Below, in pieces: positions 60,852-64,000 of a stretch of 64,000 bases of DNA. The position numbers and the translations under genes were made by a program. This DNA is from JAVVHH01 sp963835135. GTDB taxonomy: Bacteria; Pseudomonadota; Alphaproteobacteria; Acetobacterales; Acetobacteraceae. The DNA lies in contig CAWIEF010000005.1 in NCBI GenBank assembly GCA_963835135.1, positions 372,001 through 436,000 of the forward strand. Reading direction: 5' to 3'. Position 1 is the stretch's first letter, and each line of letters begins with the position of its first letter. The notes below the pieces were generated by a model. The model searched no databases and was not told the DNA's origin. It saw only the letters and a list, made by a program, of their open reading frames with translations.

Positions 60852-61049
60852 CGCAGCGTGGCCGGCTGCCCTGTGTTCAGGGAAGCCGGCCAGCTGTGGC
60901 ATTAACGCAACAGGCCGCGCCGTTGCCCCGCGGCAGGTAGCGCGTTCATCGGCTGTTCAGTAATCTACCGGGCTACGACTCGCGTCAGGTCGGCCCGGTG
61001 CGTGTCACCACCGTGACTTGCTCTGGCGGATCGGACGTGGTTTTCCATC

Positions 61050-61133
61050 GTGGCCTGCCCAGACCTCACCGGTGGCAGCGCCAAGTACATGGCGCACTGC
61101 CCCGAGCGGGAGGAAGCCGAAAGGACGTTATGA
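61050..61133 (+). CDS. possible 27-residue upstream ORF coupled to dxs
   Basis: GTG-started short frame (MACPDLTGGSAKYMAHCPE...) whose TGA overlaps the dxs ATG as ATGA. No recognised family and no clear ribosome binding site. It could be a leader peptide, a remnant of a lost gene, or chance. Confidence 0.2.
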   Translation: MACPDLTGGSAKYMAHCPEREEAERTL

Positions 61134-63085
61134 ACGCGAGTATGCCGCTCCCGCCCCGTCCCGCCACGACGACGTTAGACCGCGTCACCATCCCCAGTGA
61201 CCTCAGGAACTTCTCGGCTGACCAGCTGCGCGCAGTAGCCGACGAGTTGCGCGCCGAGACGATCGACGCCGTCAGCACGACCGGTGGTCATCTCGGCGCG
61301 TCACTCGGCGTGGTCGAACTCACCGTCGCGCTGCATGCGGTGTTCGACACGCCGCGCGACCGGCTGATCTGGGACGTCGGGCACCAGACCTACCCGCACA
61401 AGATCCTCACCGGCCGGCGGGACCGCATCCGCACGCTGCGCCAGCCGGGCGGCCTGTCCGGCTTCACCCGCCGCTCCGAGAGCGAATACGACCCGTTCGG
61501 CGCCGCCCATAGCAGCACGAGCATTTCGGCCGGGCTCGGCATGGCGGTCGCGCACGACCTGCTGGGGCAGGATGACCGCCACGTCGTCGCCGTGATCGGC
61601 GATGGTGCGATGAGTGCCGGCATGGCTTACGAGGCGATGAACAACGCGGGCGCGATGAAGTCGCGGCTGCTGGTCATCCTTAACGACAACGACATGTCGA
61701 TCGCGCCGCCCGTGGGCGCCATGAGCGCCTATCTGAGCCGCCTGATGAGCAGCCGCTCCTTCCTCAACCTGCGTGACCTCGCGGCGCGGATGGCCAAGCG
61801 CTTCCCGTTCGGCCTCGAGCGGACCGCCAAGCGCGCCGAGGAATACGCCCGCGGCATCCTGACCGGCGGCACGCTGTTCGAGGAGCTGGGTTTCTACTAC
61901 GTGGGCCCGATCGACGGGCACAATCTGGATCACCTGCTGCCGGTGCTGCGCAACCTTCGCGAGGCCGAGGAGAGCGGGCCGATCCTGCTGCACGTGATCA
62001 CTAAGAAGGGTCACGGCTACGCGCCGGCGGAAAGCTCGGCGGACAAGCTGCATGCAGTGTCGAAGTTCAACGTGGTCACCGGCGAGCAGGTCAAGGCGCC
62101 GCCGGGGCCGCCGCAATATACCCGGGTGTTCGCCGACGCGCTGATCGCCGAAGCGGCGGTGGACGACAAGATCGTTGCCATCACGGCCGCGATGCCGTCC
62201 GGCACCGGGCTCGACCGCTTTGCCAGCCGCTTCCCCGACCGCCTCTTCGACGTCGGCATCGCCGAGCAGCATGCGGTGACGTTCGCCGCCGGCATGGCGA
62301 CGGAGGGACTTCGCCCGTTCTGCGCGATCTACAGCACGTTCCTGCAGCGCGCCTACGACCAGGTCGTGCATGACGTCGCGATCCAGCATTTGCCGGTCCG
62401 CTTCGCGATCGACCGGGCCGGGCTGGTCGGGGCGGACGGCGCGACGCACGCGGGCAGCTTCGACCTGGCCTATCTCGGCTGTCTGCCCGGGATGACGATC
62501 ATGGCCCCGAGCGACGAGCTCGAGTTGATGCACATGGTCGCAACGCAGGCTGTGTTCGACGAGGGTCCGAGCGCTGTGCGGTATCCGCGTGGCGCCGGGA
62601 CCGGGTTGACGTTGCCGGAGCGGGGTGTGCCGCTGCCGATTGGCAAGGGCCGGGTCATGCGTGAGGGCTCGGCCGTGGCGATCCTGTCGCTCGGCACGCG
62701 GCTGGCGGACAGCATCAAGGCGGCCGAGACGTTGGCGGCGCGCGGGTTCTCCAGCACGGTCGCCGACGCGCGCTTCGCCAAGCCGTTCGACGTCGCGCTG
62801 GTGGAACAGTTGGCGCGGCACCACGGCGTGCTGGTCATCGTCGAGGAAGGCTCGGTCGGCGGCTTCGGCTCGGCGATCATGCACCACCTCGCCACGCGCG
62901 GCTTCCTGGATGGCGATCTGAAGATACGGTCCATGACGCTGCCGGACGTCTTCATCGACCATGGATTGCCGGCCGCGCAGATCGTCGAGGCCCAGCTCGG
63001 GGCCAAGGACATCGCGGACACGGCGTTGCGGGCACTGGGACAGGGCATCGAGTCGCCGGCCGTGGCGGCAGCGCCTCGCCGATGA
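61130..63085 (+). CDS. dxs: 1-deoxy-D-xylulose-5-phosphate synthase
   Basis: First enzyme of the MEP isoprenoid pathway, thiamine-diphosphate dependent; 651 residues. It has GGHLGASLGVVELT, the ThDP/Mg motif GDGAMSAGMAYEAMNNAG, FGLERTAKRAEEY, GPIDGHN, FDVGIAEQHAVTFAAGMA and RYPRGAG. The ATG at 61130 follows GAAAGGAC; the open frame to 60998 adds unrelated sequence. It is 4 bases overlapped with hpnM, so precursor supply is coupled to hopanoid genes. A second dxs may exist elsewhere. Confidence 0.95.
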   Translation: MNASMPLPPRPATTTLDRVTIPSDLRNFSADQLRAVADELRAETIDAVSTTGGHLGASLGVVELTVALHAVFDTPRDRLIWDVGHQTYPHKILTGRRDRIRTLRQPGGLSGFTRRSESEYDPFGAAHSSTSISAGLGMAVAHDLLGQDDRHVVAVIGDGAMSAGMAYEAMNNAGAMKSRLLVILNDNDMSIAPPVGAMSAYLSRLMSSRSFLNLRDLAARMAKRFPFGLERTAKRAEEYARGILTGGTLFEELGFYYVGPIDGHNLDHLLPVLRNLREAEESGPILLHVITKKGHGYAPAESSADKLHAVSKFNVVTGEQVKAPPGPPQYTRVFADALIAEAAVDDKIVAITAAMPSGTGLDRFASRFPDRLFDVGIAEQHAVTFAAGMATEGLRPFCAIYSTFLQRAYDQVVHDVAIQHLPVRFAIDRAGLVGADGATHAGSFDLAYLGCLPGMTIMAPSDELELMHMVATQAVFDEGPSAVRYPRGAGTGLTLPERGVPLPIGKGRVMREGSAVAILSLGTRLADSIKAAETLAARGFSSTVADARFAKPFDVALVEQLARHHGVLVIVEEGSVGGFGSAIMHHLATRGFLDGDLKIRSMTLPDVFIDHGLPAAQIVEAQLGAKDIADTALRALGQGIESPAVAAAPRR

Positions 63086-63696
63086 TGCTGGGCCGGCGAG
63101 CGCTCGCGTTTGGGGTCGTGGCCGGCGTGTGCGCGGCGCCGCTGGCCTACGCCGCCGATCCGGATGCGGTCGCGCCGATCCAGGCTTTGAATCAGGGCCT
63201 GCTCGCGGCGATGCGGGCCGGCAAGCAAACGCCGTTCGCCCAACGCTATGCCAGCCTAGCGTCAGTGATCGAACGGGCGTTCGACCTGCCGGCGATCCTG
63301 CGGGCCTCCGTGGGGCTGCGCTGGGCGTCGCTCCCCCCTGCCGACCAGCAACGGCTGCTGGAGGCGTTCCGCAAGTTCACCGTCTCGAGCTATGTGGCCA
63401 ATTTCGACGATTTCGGCGGCCAGAAGATCGAGGTCACGCCCGAAACGCGGACGATCGGTGCCGATCAGGTGGTCGCAACCCGGATCGTCAACGGCGGCGA
63501 GAGCACTCCGATCGATTACGTGATGCACAAAGGCCCCGACGGGTGGCGTGCCATCGACGTCCTGCTGAATGGCTCGATTAGCCAGGTCGCGGTCAACCGG
63601 TCCGACTGGCGGGCGCTGCTCGCGTCTGGCGCGGGACCGCTGATCGACAGCTTGCAGCGCCGGACCGCTTCGCTGTCCGGGGGCGCAATCAACTGA
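63082..63696 (+). CDS. hpnM: hopanoid-associated MlaC/Ttg2D family protein HpnM
   Basis: Periplasmic phospholipid-binding-type protein, 204 residues, with a signal peptide ending near residue 24 (AYAA). The Tol_Tol_Ttg2/MlaC fold is indicated by FAQRYASLASVIERAFDLPAIL, FRKFTVSSYVANFDDF and VMHKGPDGWRAIDVLLNGSISQV. HpnM is thought to help move hopanoids between membranes. The ATG overlaps the dxs stop. Confidence 0.9.
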   Translation: MMLGRRALAFGVVAGVCAAPLAYAADPDAVAPIQALNQGLLAAMRAGKQTPFAQRYASLASVIERAFDLPAILRASVGLRWASLPPADQQRLLEAFRKFTVSSYVANFDDFGGQKIEVTPETRTIGADQVVATRIVNGGESTPIDYVMHKGPDGWRAIDVLLNGSISQVAVNRSDWRALLASGAGPLIDSLQRRTASLSGGAIN

Positions 63697-63707
63697 TCGA
63701 GCTTCCC

Positions 63708-64000
63708 GTGCTGACCGATCTATGCGCCGCCGGCTGCGCCGGACTGGCCGGGGCTGGCATCGTGCAATCGGCGTCCGGCTACGGGTTGTTGCGGCGCAAG
63801 CAGCGCGAGGTCACGCCGGTCCTGGCGACCTGGCCGGCCATCACCGTCCTCAAGCCGCTCTGCGGCGACGAAGCGATGCTGGACGCCGCCTTGAGCAGCT
63901 TCTGTGCGCAAGACTACCCGGACTTCCAGATCGTATTCGGCGTGCAAAGCTCGGCCGACCCGGCGCTTCTCGTCGTCGAGCGCCTGCAACGCCGGTTTCC
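63708..64000 (+). CDS. hpnI: hopanoid glycosyltransferase HpnI (partial, cut by window end)
   Basis: N-terminal part of a GT2-fold ceramide-glucosyltransferase-like enzyme that adds N-acetylglucosamine to bacteriohopanetetrol in characterised hopanoid pathways. A short membrane segment (about residues 5-24) precedes PAITVLKPLCGDEAMLDAALSSFCAQDYPDFQIVFGVQ. The GTG at 63708 begins 11 bases after hpnM; no ATG is available. Only 97 codons are in the window. Confidence 0.85.
   Translation, partial: MLTDLCAAGCAGLAGAGIVQSASGYGLLRRKQREVTPVLATWPAITVLKPLCGDEAMLDAALSSFCAQDYPDFQIVFGVQSSADPALLVVERLQRRF

Overview
The window is about 64 kb of GC-rich chromosomal DNA with no phage, transposase, integrase or CRISPR array that I can see. 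The gene content points to an alphaproteobacterium, most likely Rhodospirillales / Acetobacteraceae-like. This rests on the aminotransferase-hom-glpX-recJ run, the rplM-rpsI-argC run next to tRNA-Tyr and rlmB, polyhydroxyalkanoate (PHA) genes, a Tad pilus locus and a hopanoid cluster at the right end. The taxonomic call is inference from gene content, not from a marker phylogeny.

Layout. 0-6.6 kb: M20 deacylase, 2-hydroxyacid dehydrogenase, gamma-glutamyltransferase, an SDR, intracellular PHA depolymerase with a small unknown protein upstream. 6.9-10 kb: HU, then a WalW-like deacetylase overlapping an unusual ATP-grasp / low-MW tyrosine phosphatase fusion. 10-16.4 kb: a leftward Tad/Flp pilus operon (flp, cpaA, cpaB, cpaE, cpaF, tadB, tadC) with no secretin gene. 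16.4-24.9 kb: a tight leftward operon for a Liv-type ABC importer (with a LivM-LivG fusion), two enolase-superfamily enzymes, an esterase and an SDR. 25-31.5 kb: beta carbonic anhydrase, a small protein behind a palindromic promoter, a DenD-like dehydrogenase coupled to a formyltransferase with a frameshifted end, then leftward phnCDEE. 31.5-37.6 kb: D-aminoacylase-like amidohydrolase with a CobW GTPase, an unrecognised 828-residue membrane protein, and a PEP-CTERM protein behind a sigma-54-type promoter. 37.6-46.5 kb: tRNA-Glu, recJ, glpX, hom, aminotransferase, a Pro/Ala-rich lipoprotein, phaC and a small secreted protein. 46.5-51.4 kb: gamma carbonic anhydrase, argC, rpsI, rplM, tRNA-Tyr, rlmB, a hydratase-like protein. 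51.4-59.1 kb: DegP-type protease, MFS and BenE transporters, ABC exporter, DUF1203 protein, beta-propeller. 59.2-64 kb: hopanoid genes hpnH, a decayed ispH-like ORF, dxs, hpnM and the start of hpnI, cut by the window edge.

How the parts connect. PHA synthesis (phaC) and mobilisation (phaZ) lie 38 kb apart, and the palindrome at 25.79 kb resembles PHA-regulator operators. dxs supplies isoprenoid precursors next to hopanoid side-chain genes. Many neighbours share ATGA/GTGA start-stop overlaps, which was used to choose starts. The observations most worth following are the ispH-like remnant, the ATP-grasp/phosphatase fusion, the secretin-less tad operon, the sigma-54-type promoter before the PEP-CTERM gene, the 828-residue unknown protein, and the frameshifted formyltransferase.
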